A DNA stretch of 64,000 bases from JANYCO01 sp035535995 (GTDB lineage: Bacteria > Bacteroidota > Bacteroidia > Cytophagales > Cytophagaceae), in assembly GCA_035535995.1 (NCBI GenBank), contig DATLOZ010000027.1, positions 1 to 64,000 on the forward strand, read 5' to 3'. The position numbers were made by a program, and so were the translations under genes. Position 1 is the first letter of the stretch, and every line of letters begins with the position of its first letter. Positions 43,758-52,218 of the stretch are shown piece after piece. The notes below the pieces were generated by a model. It did no database searches and was not told the DNA's origin. It worked only from the letters and a program-made list of their open reading frames with translations.

Positions 43758-44141
43758 ATGATTTTTTACATCATAAGTTTAGTGATTGTCTTAAAAATTT
43801 ATTTTCTCATGCGTTATTTTTACAAGCATGAGGGCAAGATCCCTAGCTGCTTCGCTCCCCAGAATTTCGACAAAGCAATGGAATATACACGCTGGAAACA
43901 AGCCAACTCAAAGATCGGAAAAGTACTTATCGGAAAATACCGTGTGGAAGTGAGCACTGAAGATGAACTGTTATTCAAAAACGACAACGATCTCTTGACG
44001 ATCTTTAGAGTAGATAGAGAGGAAGGAATTGTGCTTCTGACAGGAAACAAGCAACGCACGCTGGAGCGTACCGCTAACGAAGCTTTTTGCGAACTGGTGA
44101 AAAGATCTATCAGCCATATTACTGCGCCGCAAAAAGGTTGA
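43758..44141 (+). CDS. Hypothetical protein, 127 aa
   Basis: Not recognised. A 127-residue protein with an N-terminal membrane helix (MIFYIISLVIVLKIYFLM), a basic linker and a small domain (WKQANSKIGKVLIGKYRVEVSTEDE, NDLLTIFRVDREEGIVLLTGNK). Topology suggests a single anchor with the domain in the cytosol. It is convergent with the 73-residue gene, stops 4 bp apart. The 270-bp gap before it shows nothing recognisable. Confidence 0.65.
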   Translation: MIFYIISLVIVLKIYFLMRYFYKHEGKIPSCFAPQNFDKAMEYTRWKQANSKIGKVLIGKYRVEVSTEDELLFKNDNDLLTIFRVDREEGIVLLTGNKQRTLERTANEAFCELVKRSISHITAPQKG

Positions 44142-44145
44142 TCAT

Positions 44146-44367
44146 TTATTTATAATGATTTTTAGGATGGTTGACAATATAATTTTTCAACTCAGTTTTT
44201 AATGTATTCAAATAACTTTCCAACTCTTTTGTAGTCATATCACCACTTGTATTCTTGCCAAGAAAAATAGGTGTTTCATCCAACGTTTGGTAAAGCTCAG
44301 GATAATTGGTTTCAATCTGTGTAGTAAGGCTGAGCAATTCTTGCAAAAGTGTCTGGATCGTTTTCAT
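44146..44367 (-). CDS. Small hypothetical protein, 73 aa
   Basis: Not recognised. A 73-residue acidic, mostly helical protein (MKTIQTLLQELLSLTTQIE..., MTTKELESYLNTLKTELKNY) with a short central turn TPIFLGKNTSGD. No signal peptide. It stands between the convergent 127-residue gene and the AlkZ-like gene. The composition supports a real gene, but no family is known to me. Confidence 0.55.
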   Translation of the reverse strand: MKTIQTLLQELLSLTTQIETNYPELYQTLDETPIFLGKNTSGDMTTKELESYLNTLKTELKNYIVNHPKNHYK

Positions 44368-44439
44368 AAAAATTATTTTAAAGTTGATAAAACAATTTAC
44401 AAAAATAATTTAATCTGCCAATTCTAAACACTGTTGAAT

Positions 44440-45513
44440 TTAGATTGTTTTTAAGATCGTTTTTTTATTTAAAAAAATACCATAATCCTCAGTCGCCTTT
44501 GCTAATAAAGGTAATACGGCTTTCGTAGGAGGAAAGAAAAAATCAGTTTCCATCAGTACCGTATCTTTTTTTATAGTTCTCTTCCAGGTTCCTATCCCTT
44601 GCCCATTCAGCACGATAGTAGGTTTAAAAATTCCATTCAATGTAAATGCTTTTTTCTGGTACTCTGTAGAAAGGACAGCTGTACGGTTTTTATAGCTGAT
44701 GATGAATTCATCAAAGGCAGGCAAGAGATAAAAAAGATTTTGTTTAGGCAATGTAAAAGAATTGCTCAGCCAATAACTTTCTCCGTCTATTTTTTCTTCT
44801 ATAAACTCTCTACGTATCGCTTCCAATGCGGTTTTGGCCTCGCGCACAGGCAGGCCTGACCACCAGATAAAATCTTGTATCGTAGCCGGACAATGACTGG
44901 TAAAATAAATGCGTGCAAGTTTTGCCGCCGCTTCTTCTCTTGTAATTGATTTTGGTTTGGTAGCTCTTTCAGAAAGAAGCGCATAAGTTTGTTTGTTATT
45001 CTTCGTGCTGCCGCTGCACACAAGTCCATCCAGCTCTGCTTGCAGCATCAGGTGCGTGCCTCGTTCGTTGCTGGCATTGATCTTTGCTCTTTCAAGAACG
45101 GCAGCAAGCTCTTCACGGGTCAGATGGTTTTTGTCTCGCAGGGCTTTTTCAATAATCGTATGACTTTTTGAAAAAACAATTTCGTTTAGTTCCAGTTCTT
45201 TATGTCTTGCCTTGGCGAGCGCTTTTACTTGCGGAGCCGTTAGTTCCAACATCCAGTATATATTTTTGGCCGAAACAAGATGCCAGGTAGGACGCAAAAT
45301 ATGGGTACGAAGAATATCACCTTTGTCTAGCGAGGTTTCTACTTTGTCTTCAGTAGTTCCGGGAAGACGAGTTCCGATAGCCCATTTCGACATCGCGTAA
45401 TCCTGAGCTTGCATTGCGCCCATCCATCCTACCAATTCTTTTGGCGTTTTTAGTTTCGTGCTTTCTAATTGCTGACTGGCAAGGCGTATACGGGAAATAT
45501 TTTTAATGTCCAC
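44440..45513 (-). CDS. Winged-helix DNA glycosylase, AlkZ-like (HTH_42)
   Basis: A 357-residue protein of the HTH_42/DUF1006 family. Features: NISRIRLASQQL at the N-terminus, MQAQDYAMSKWAIG with the catalytic Q-A-Q at 35-37, DILRTHILRPTWHLV (about 85-99), three winged-helix units and a C-terminal beta region with GIFKPTIVLNGQGIGTWKR. Established: AlkZ-like enzymes carry Q-phi-Q and YcaQ-like ones Q-phi-D; both excise bulky alkyl lesions or unhook crosslinks. The QAQ here points to the AlkZ-like group. It begins at GTG (45511-45513); the next in-frame ATG would remove conserved sequence. Confidence 0.9.
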   Translation of the reverse strand: MDIKNISRIRLASQQLESTKLKTPKELVGWMGAMQAQDYAMSKWAIGTRLPGTTEDKVETSLDKGDILRTHILRPTWHLVSAKNIYWMLELTAPQVKALAKARHKELELNEIVFSKSHTIIEKALRDKNHLTREELAAVLERAKINASNERGTHLMLQAELDGLVCSGSTKNNKQTYALLSERATKPKSITREEAAAKLARIYFTSHCPATIQDFIWWSGLPVREAKTALEAIRREFIEEKIDGESYWLSNSFTLPKQNLFYLLPAFDEFIISYKNRTAVLSTEYQKKAFTLNGIFKPTIVLNGQGIGTWKRTIKKDTVLMETDFFFPPTKAVLPLLAKATEDYGIFLNKKTILKTI

Positions 45514-45602
45514 AGGATTATTTATTGCTTGTGTTAAAAATAGATAAAAATCCTGATTTTGATTGAACGCTTATAGGTTTTTGATGCCTTTATAAGGAAA
45601 GT

Positions 45603-45628
45603 TTTTGCTGGCGCGGACGCCAGCAAAA
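45603..45628. repeat. Hairpin, TTGCTGGCGGGA family, copy 2
   Basis: An 11-bp perfect stem (ttttgctggcg / cgccagcaaaa) around cgga, about 20 bp beyond the stop of the large T9SS protein. It may end that transcript. Related to 25678-25698 and 57817-57851. Confidence 0.7.
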
Positions 45629-45647
45629 GGAAGAGTGATGATAAAAA

Positions 45648-48600
45648 TTATTGTTTTATAAGTTTGTACGTTTTTACAACATCATCAAACATAATCTGAA
45701 GCACGTATACCCCGCTCGAATACTCACTTCCAAGCGTCAGTATTTTTTCTGAAGAAAGTGTTTGCTGCATCAAAATTTTTCCTGTTACATCCGTTACAGA
45801 GAGCGTTACTATTTTCTGGCCGGTTCCTTCAATTGTTATTTTGGTTTCGTTGCCAAAAGGATTTGGCTGTACCGACACTTGCAAAGGATCAAAATTAACA
45901 TCGAGGATTTCGGAATAAAGAAACTGGTTATTATAATCACCTTCTTTTATCCGGTAATAAGAAATTCCATGCGGAGGACGAGCGTCTGTATAGATGTATT
46001 CATTGATGGAAGAAATATTGTGACAAGGAATAGTAGCGATCGTTTCAAAATGAATTCCGTCTTCGCTTCGCTCAATGGTGTAGGTGGCGCAATTACTTTC
46101 ATTTGTAGTGATCCAGTTGAGTTGCGCAGTGGAGTTTACGGCTTTTACCGTGAAGTCGATCAAATCTACCGGAAGAGAAGTACAGTTGGCCGCTACGTTG
46201 ATCGTGGCAGTGAGCTTACAACTCGCATTAGAGGGGTGTGTAGCGGTAACGGTATACGTAGTGGCCGTATTAATAGCAGCCACTGGGTTACTGATGTTTG
46301 GATTGGTAAGTCCTGTAGTAGGTGACCAGCTATACGTGTATGCCGGTGGGCTTACCACCGGGCATGCCACCACATACGTATTGCCCACCTGGCGACTGCT
46401 GTTGGTAGGTGCTGGACCCTGGTATTTAAAATTTACAGATGAGCTGTTAGCGCTACTGCTTACATCAGTAAAAGTAACTGCGCTCGGCGTTCCGGAAAGC
46501 ACAACTCCTCCGTCGTAATAACCTGGTACAGGTGTTCCCTGCGGTACAATCGTACTTCCGTAAACTGAAAGCGTATCGCCATCATTCACGCTGATGGTAG
46601 CGGTAGCAGGAGCCGCAGGACAACCGGAAGGCCAGGTGCAGGCAGGGTAGTTCCAAGGCCAGGCTTTGCTGCCGGCTCCGGGAAAGCCTTCGTAAAGTGT
46701 CATTGAAGAAGCGCCGTTCACGCGCAGGTCCATGAAGAAAGATACATCCCAGTTGTAAATTCCCATCGCACCGTAATCTACTTTCACCGTACAGCTGTTT
46801 GGTTTTTGATTTGTCAACACCGCATTCAATTGCGTATTGCAGGAAGCAGCTATTTGCGTGGCGGTAAGGGATTCTTTGATAATGGTAGTAGGAACGATCG
46901 TTACATCCTGCACCGCACGGCAGCTTGGCGTGGATTGTTGCCGTACTTCAACGGTATATTTTCCATCGCGTAGTCCTGTAAAAATATTGGAGGTAGCGGA
47001 AGAGTTGACCGTCGTCACTGTATTAGTTGGCGCGGGTCCTGTGAGAATATAAGTATAAGGGCCGGAAGCAATGGACACATCGGCTTTGATCGAGCCATTC
47101 GCCATACCTGTGCAGCTATTGGCAGTAGGGGTAAGCGATAATCCCATAGAACAGCTGCTGCAGCTGGCTTGCGTTACGATCGTCACGCTGCACTCAGGTT
47201 GGGCGCAGCAAGTAGTAGCGGCTCCGGAAGAAAGTTTTACAGTACTCCAGCAAACAATGACGCTATAGTTATCGGTGCCAGGGACGCTCGGGGTAACGGT
47301 ATACGTTTTGGAAGTAGCGCCGGTAATATTACTTCCATTTTTCTGCCATTGATAGGTAGTGGAAGTAGTAGCCGATTCCACATCGGCTGTGAGGATCACG
47401 CTTTGCCCGACGCAAATGGTTTTGGGCCCGGAAGTACGGATCACCGTGTAAGGCGCCTGACAATCGAGCTTGCAGCCAGTGCCGTTGATGGCAAACTGTC
47501 CGTTGAAAGCAGGATCGTCTTTTGGCAAGTTCAGTACGATAGCGTCAATCACAGAGCCCATTTCGTAGCGGAAAGAAATCGATCCATTGCCATCAGAGTC
47601 CACGCGGTTGAAAGCAGTTTGCACTGCCGAAATAAAATTCGCTTTCGCAGTAGACGAACCGTTGATCTCCGGGTACATGATCAGCAAGCGGTTGATCGAA
47701 GCAAGTACTGTATCCCAGGAAATTTGTGAATCATAGAAAGAATAGAAGTTCCAGTTATTCACATTTCCTCCGCAACCTGATGGATAGTGCGATTGAGCAT
47801 AAGCTTCGTTGTTGTCCAGTACCGCGGTCATGGCCGCTACGCGTTGGGCATAGCAAGATACGCCACCACTATAATAATTGGTCGCCCAGTTATTATTGCT
47901 GCCAATTCCTGCTGGTAATGTGTAGGAGGGAGCAGAGATCGCACTGGAAGCATTAGGCCCTTGGTTATAAGCATAAGCCTGCGCCGCTTCCACGCCATAT
48001 GGATCGGGAGAAGATGCTTCGACGGAGGCAATGTCAATGCCGTTCATATATTGTGCTCTTCTGTAGATGGAAAGATCGTAGTAAGTTTTGTTCATGCTTG
48101 CCATTTCCATATTGGAATTAAAAATCGTATGGTACGTACTGGCCGGGCCTGGATAGCGCTGTGGTACATAAGGAGAAATAGTTTGATAACCCGTAAGCGT
48201 ATTGTGGTAGGGGCCGTCTGTTCCGTTTTGTGAGACATGCCAGCAATACCCGGCGCCAGCGCAGGTATTGCTGTTGCATCCGCGTGGATAGATACAAGGA
48301 AGCGCCACATTGCTGCCGGAAGATTGATCATACACTGCACCGGGCAGCACGACACCGTTATAGCTTGCAAACCCATTTTCCTGGCCCATGGTGGCAAACC
48401 ATTCATTTATACTCATACCGTTATTCCCTAATACATTTCTGTAATAGCTCCATGCTACGGCCATAGAAAGGGCGAAGGAAGGTCTGTTGTCCGGCACTAC
48501 CAGGTAAACAGGATCGGATGAACCATAATGATCAAAGTATCCTTGTCCGAGAAGGATCTGGCCGCTAGGCTTAAAACAAGTAGTATCAAATTCGCCTGAT

Positions 48601-48704
48601 ACAGGAATGGAAGGGCATCCCCACTGTCCTCCTGCAGGTAATTGCGCCCAGGAAGTACAAGTAAATAATGTGAAACAGACCGCTATATAGTATAATTTTT
48701 TCAT
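45648..48704 (-). CDS. Large secreted protein with EF-hand loop and T9SS type A sorting domain
   Basis: A 1018-residue protein counted from the ATG at 48704, which opens the signal peptide MKKLYYIAVCFTLFTCTSWA; a TTG-started frame to 48746 adds only a spurious leader. Residues about 20-440 form an unrecognised Cys- and Tyr-rich domain with SINEWFATMGQENGF and a canonical EF-hand loop DSDGNGSISF at 369-381. Ig-like and SprB-like domains follow (PYTVIRTSGPKTICVGQSV, PYTYILTGPAPT). The end is a type A C-terminal domain (VQPNPFGNETKITI, GKILMQQTL, GVYVLQI). The N-terminal domain could be a glycan-active enzyme with Glu in GQEN, but that is only a guess. Confidence 0.88.
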   Translation of the reverse strand: MKKLYYIAVCFTLFTCTSWAQLPAGGQWGCPSIPVSGEFDTTCFKPSGQILLGQGYFDHYGSSDPVYLVVPDNRPSFALSMAVAWSYYRNVLGNNGMSINEWFATMGQENGFASYNGVVLPGAVYDQSSGSNVALPCIYPRGCNSNTCAGAGYCWHVSQNGTDGPYHNTLTGYQTISPYVPQRYPGPASTYHTIFNSNMEMASMNKTYYDLSIYRRAQYMNGIDIASVEASSPDPYGVEAAQAYAYNQGPNASSAISAPSYTLPAGIGSNNNWATNYYSGGVSCYAQRVAAMTAVLDNNEAYAQSHYPSGCGGNVNNWNFYSFYDSQISWDTVLASINRLLIMYPEINGSSTAKANFISAVQTAFNRVDSDGNGSISFRYEMGSVIDAIVLNLPKDDPAFNGQFAINGTGCKLDCQAPYTVIRTSGPKTICVGQSVILTADVESATTSTTYQWQKNGSNITGATSKTYTVTPSVPGTDNYSVIVCWSTVKLSSGAATTCCAQPECSVTIVTQASCSSCSMGLSLTPTANSCTGMANGSIKADVSIASGPYTYILTGPAPTNTVTTVNSSATSNIFTGLRDGKYTVEVRQQSTPSCRAVQDVTIVPTTIIKESLTATQIAASCNTQLNAVLTNQKPNSCTVKVDYGAMGIYNWDVSFFMDLRVNGASSMTLYEGFPGAGSKAWPWNYPACTWPSGCPAAPATATISVNDGDTLSVYGSTIVPQGTPVPGYYDGGVVLSGTPSAVTFTDVSSSANSSSVNFKYQGPAPTNSSRQVGNTYVVACPVVSPPAYTYSWSPTTGLTNPNISNPVAAINTATTYTVTATHPSNASCKLTATINVAANCTSLPVDLIDFTVKAVNSTAQLNWITTNESNCATYTIERSEDGIHFETIATIPCHNISSINEYIYTDARPPHGISYYRIKEGDYNNQFLYSEILDVNFDPLQVSVQPNPFGNETKITIEGTGQKIVTLSVTDVTGKILMQQTLSSEKILTLGSEYSSGVYVLQIMFDDVVKTYKLIKQ

Positions 48705-49033
48705 AGATATTATTAAGTGAGTAAGCTCAATAATCAGTATTCTCAAGGGTTATGAGAATAATTATGATTTATCTATATAAGGTTGAATTTTTTGATTGGT
48801 AACAGGAAGCAGCCAAAAAAAACGACAAAAAATATTTTTAAAACATCGTTTGAATAATGTTTTAGAACGGAATAGATGACTAGGTAAAGTGCGTTTTTTT
48901 AGCTGGGAAATGGATTTTTTGAATTGCTTGTAACGCTCTGATACCGCGAAATGGTGAATGTTGAATTATGAGTAATGAATTAAAAAATCTTCATTCAAAA
49001 TTCAAAACTCATAATTCATAATTAAAAATAGGA
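48705..49033. other. 329-bp intergenic region with inverted repeat copy 4
   Basis: AT-rich gap between the MutS2 stop and the start of the T9SS protein. An imperfect inverted repeat of the ATGAATGTTGAATTATG family occupies 48956-49024 (arms gaatgttgaattatgag and ctcataattc). The rest shows no frame; the region 48705-48900 should hold the promoter of the secreted protein, but no good TAnnTTTG was found. Confidence 0.6.
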
Positions 49034-51445
49034 TCACCTCAATTTCACCAGTGTTACACCTGCTCCGCCCCGATCAGCATGTTCATCGCTAAGTGAAGCA
49101 ATTTGCTTATAATGCCTAAGATGGTCGCGGATAAGTGTACGAAGGATACCATCTCCTTTGCCATGCACGATCTTCAGATCGTTCACATTTAAAATAAGTG
49201 CATCGTCAATAAATTGAGTTACTTCGATCAGCGCCTCTTCGCCGCGTTTGCCGCGCAGGTCAAGGGTAGGAGAGAAGTCTTCTGATTTCGATAAATAATT
49301 AAAAGGTTTACTTTCCGAAGTAGATAAAAAATCTTCACCAACGGTATTCCTAAATTCTCTCCGGCTGATCTTCACCAAACGGTTAAGTTTTACAGTAGAG
49401 CGAAGCGATCCGATCATGATCTCGGCTTCTTTTTCTTTTAGTGTCAACACTTCTCCTACTGCTCCGCTCTCTTTGACTTTTACATAGTCGCCTTCGCGAA
49501 TAATTTTATCAATGACTTCGGTTTTTTCTTCTTTCTGAACAGGAATATTTTTAACAGGTTCTTCCTTCAATAAATTTTCCTTGTATTCTTCAAACTCCGA
49601 ACGGATCAACTTGGTCAATTCTTTGTCGGCCTTGTTTTCCTTGATCTCCCGGATGGTGGTTTCTATTTTTCGATTGGCCTCGGAAAGAATATTTTTGGCT
49701 TGTTCTTTTGCTTCACGCAACAAAACCCGCTTATTGGTATCAAGTTCTTCTTTCAGTTTAGAATATTCCTGCAAGGTAGTATCCAGTTTTTTTTCCTTTC
49801 CGGAAATATTCTGACTCAGTTGTCGGTATTTATTTTTTTCATTTTCAAGATCGCGGAGCAGCTTGTCGAAATCAACTTGCGAAGTTCCTACTTTCAATTT
49901 AGATGCATTGATGATCTTTTCCGGTAATCCTATTTTTCTGGCAATTTCAAAAGCATAAGAGCTGCCAGGCTTCCCAATTTCCAAGATATACAGAGGCTCC
50001 AGCTTGTCGAGGTTGTATGCCATGGCGCCGTTCACAAGTCCGGGAGTTTTGTCGGCATAGGCTTTTAAATTGCTGTAGTGTGTGGTGATCACACCGAAAA
50101 TTTTCAAAGCATTGAGCTCTTCCAGCACAGACTCTGCAATCGCTGCGCCAAATTGAGGTTCGGTACCTGTACCAAATTCATCGATCAGTACCATCGATCT
50201 TTTTCCTGCCATCTTCACAAATTCTTTCATGTTGCTCAAATGTGCGCTATAGGTACTGAGATCATTTTCCAACGATTGCTCATCGCCAATATCAAGAAAA
50301 ATATCCTGGAAGAAACCAAGCGTAGAGCCTTCGCTCACTGGTACCAATAGGCCGCATTGAAACATGTACTGGATCAGTCCTACAGTTTTCAGGCAAACTG
50401 ATTTGCCTCCTGCGTTCGGACCGGAAATGATCAGGATACGTTGATGCGCGTCGAGTTTAAGATTCAGCGGTACTACTTTTTTCCCCGACTTCTTAAAACT
50501 CATGGAAAGCAGCGGATGCCTTGCCAGTTGCCAGTCGAGGAAAGTTTTGTTTTCTACCGGCGTAAGTCCCGCTTCCATCTCAATGGCCAGGCGGGCTTTG
50601 GCGCGGATGAAGTCTACGAGTCCGAGGAAAGTGTAAGCTTTTTTCAACGGTACAATATTCGGACGAAGAAAAGAAGTAAGCTCGGTGAGAATGCGAATGA
50701 GTTCGCGTTTCTCCTGTAGTTCCAGCTCGCGGATCTCGTTGTTGATCTCGAAAATTTCTGCGGGTTCAATAAAGGAGGTTTGTCCGGTAGCAGATTCGTC
50801 GTGGATGAATCCCTTTACTTTCCGTTTGTATTCTGCCTTTACAGGAATGACCATTCTTCCGTTACGGATCGTAGGAGTGATGTCATCTTCTGCGTAACCT
50901 TCTTTCTTTACAGCTTTCAGAATGCGGTCGGTTTCTCTTCGTAAGGTTTGATGTTCAGAATTGAGATCTTTCCTGATCTTGAGAAGAGCAGGGGAGGCAT
51001 TGTCTCGCACATTCCCATCTTCGCCGATCACCTGGTCGATCTGCGCATAGAGACTCTTATCGAGCGATACTTCTTTGCGCAGGTTGAAAAGATTTGGAAA
51101 ATCAGTTTCGTATTTATCTAAAAATTCCAGGCAAGAATGAATTGTGCGAATGGAAAGTTTTAATTGTCTGAATTCATCGGCTTCGAGAAAGGAACCTTCA
51201 GGTCTTATTTTTTCAAAGAAAGAAGTAACATCAATATAATTATCGGAAGGGAAATTTAAATTCTGATTTAACAGTTTTCTAAACTCTTCCGTTTGCTGCA
51301 CCATTTTAGTCACCAGTTCAAAGTCTACGGAAAAACGAATCCGGTCTACATAAGCCTGTCCAAGCGGAGAGAGACATTCCTCCTTCAGATAAGCCCTGAT
51401 CTGATCGAAGCCAAGTTTTTGTTCTATGTTTTTGGGATGCAACAT
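49034..51445 (-). CDS. mutS2: Endonuclease MutS2
   Basis: An 803-residue MutS2. It lacks the mismatch-recognition domain of MutS, has a long helical lever/clamp region (about 120-290), the ATPase with Walker A SGPNAGGKSVCLKT (about 345) and signature YSAHLSNM, an extended coiled coil (about 520-640), and a C-terminal Smr nuclease domain (LDLRGKRGEEAL, IVHGKGDGILR). Established roles: suppression of recombination and, in some bacteria, splitting of collided ribosomes. The minus strand carries TAACTTTG only 6 bp ahead of the ATG, which fits a -7 box and would give an almost leaderless mRNA (tentative). Confidence 0.96.
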   Translation of the reverse strand: MLHPKNIEQKLGFDQIRAYLKEECLSPLGQAYVDRIRFSVDFELVTKMVQQTEEFRKLLNQNLNFPSDNYIDVTSFFEKIRPEGSFLEADEFRQLKLSIRTIHSCLEFLDKYETDFPNLFNLRKEVSLDKSLYAQIDQVIGEDGNVRDNASPALLKIRKDLNSEHQTLRRETDRILKAVKKEGYAEDDITPTIRNGRMVIPVKAEYKRKVKGFIHDESATGQTSFIEPAEIFEINNEIRELELQEKRELIRILTELTSFLRPNIVPLKKAYTFLGLVDFIRAKARLAIEMEAGLTPVENKTFLDWQLARHPLLSMSFKKSGKKVVPLNLKLDAHQRILIISGPNAGGKSVCLKTVGLIQYMFQCGLLVPVSEGSTLGFFQDIFLDIGDEQSLENDLSTYSAHLSNMKEFVKMAGKRSMVLIDEFGTGTEPQFGAAIAESVLEELNALKIFGVITTHYSNLKAYADKTPGLVNGAMAYNLDKLEPLYILEIGKPGSSYAFEIARKIGLPEKIINASKLKVGTSQVDFDKLLRDLENEKNKYRQLSQNISGKEKKLDTTLQEYSKLKEELDTNKRVLLREAKEQAKNILSEANRKIETTIREIKENKADKELTKLIRSEFEEYKENLLKEEPVKNIPVQKEEKTEVIDKIIREGDYVKVKESGAVGEVLTLKEKEAEIMIGSLRSTVKLNRLVKISRREFRNTVGEDFLSTSESKPFNYLSKSEDFSPTLDLRGKRGEEALIEVTQFIDDALILNVNDLKIVHGKGDGILRTLIRDHLRHYKQIASLSDEHADRGGAGVTLVKLR

Positions 51446-51472
51446 GAGGGCAAAGTTAGTGAAAAAATAGAG

Positions 51473-51544
51473 AGTTATGAATGTTGAATTATGAGTTATG
51501 AATTAATAATTTTTAAATAAACTCATAATTCAACATTCATAACT
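51473..51544. repeat. Inverted repeat, ATGAATGTTGAATTATG family, copy 5
   Basis: 51473-51503 and 51522-51544 are inverted (core agttatgaatgttgaatta). It lies between the SRPBCC stop and the MutS2 start, both minus strand. Confidence 0.8.
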
Positions 51545-51549
51545 TAAAA

Positions 51550-52020
51550 TTAAATTATTTCTTTATACCGCTCACTTTCCGCAAACTCCTTAATGACGCG
51601 GTTCCGTTCTTCCAAAACACTGTGAAGGTATTTTGTTAAAAAAAGTGAATTAAAAATTTCCCCCAGCCATCCCCCCGGTGATTCAAAATGAAAAATGTCT
51701 TTCATGATCGTATATTCTCCTTTTTGTTCAAAGAGATGATCGTGCAATAAAGATTTAAAAGCTCCTTTTGTCATTTGATCTTGAAACATAAACGGACGTT
51801 CCATTCTTGTGATCAACGAAGTAAGTGTCTGCCGGATGCCCAGGTGTGTAGCACGCCAGGTTACTTCTTCGCCTGCTTTGATCAGGCCGCTTGTTCTGCC
51901 GGCAATAGCTTCTTCGCGGCTCTTGCCTGTGCTGATCTTGTGGAGGTCAAGACTTCTTGCAAGATCGAACACACGTTCGATGGGAGCTTTGATGGTGGTG
52001 GTTAGGTATAATGTTGGCAT
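51550..52020 (-). CDS. SRPBCC family protein (ligand-binding, START-like)
   Basis: A 156-residue protein from the ATG at 52020 (MPTLYLTTTIKAPIERVFDL). A longer frame to 52095 would translate part of the palindrome at 52054-52216 and is rejected. The helix-grip fold pattern is visible: TIKAPIERVFDLARSLDLH at the N-terminus, a central WRATHLGIRQTLTSLI sheet and a long C-terminal helix (LHSVLEERNRVIKEFAES). Members bind hydrophobic ligands. It is the last gene of the 51550-55403 minus-strand block, next to a TIGR01777 epimerase, a pairing common in other genomes. Confidence 0.85.
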   Translation of the reverse strand: MPTLYLTTTIKAPIERVFDLARSLDLHKISTGKSREEAIAGRTSGLIKAGEEVTWRATHLGIRQTLTSLITRMERPFMFQDQMTKGAFKSLLHDHLFEQKGEYTIMKDIFHFESPGGWLGEIFNSLFLTKYLHSVLEERNRVIKEFAESERYKEII

Positions 52021-52053
52021 TGGATAGTATGATTTTAAATTATGGAAGTTACT

Positions 52054-52216
52054 GTCATTGCGAGGAAATGTTGCGAAGCAACGTTGACGAAGCAATCTGT
52101 TAGCTTCGAAGCCCGAGCCCGTTTATTTTTTACAATGTGTTTCAAGTTAACAAGGCTGCGTAGCTAACGGATTGCTTCGTCGCATGGCGCTATAACGCCA
52201 TACTCCTCGCAATGAC
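52054..52216. repeat. Branched nested palindrome, GTCATTGCGAGGA family
   Basis: Outer arms 52054-52066 and 52204-52216 (gtcattgcgagga and complement) and inner arms 52086-52105 and 52162-52181 (core gacgaagcaat, 19 of 20 paired) are coaxial. Between outer and inner arms each side carries its own small hairpin (gttgcgaagcaac on the left, atggcg...cgccat on the right). A half copy is at 367-415. Confidence 0.88.
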
Positions 52217-52218
52217 GG

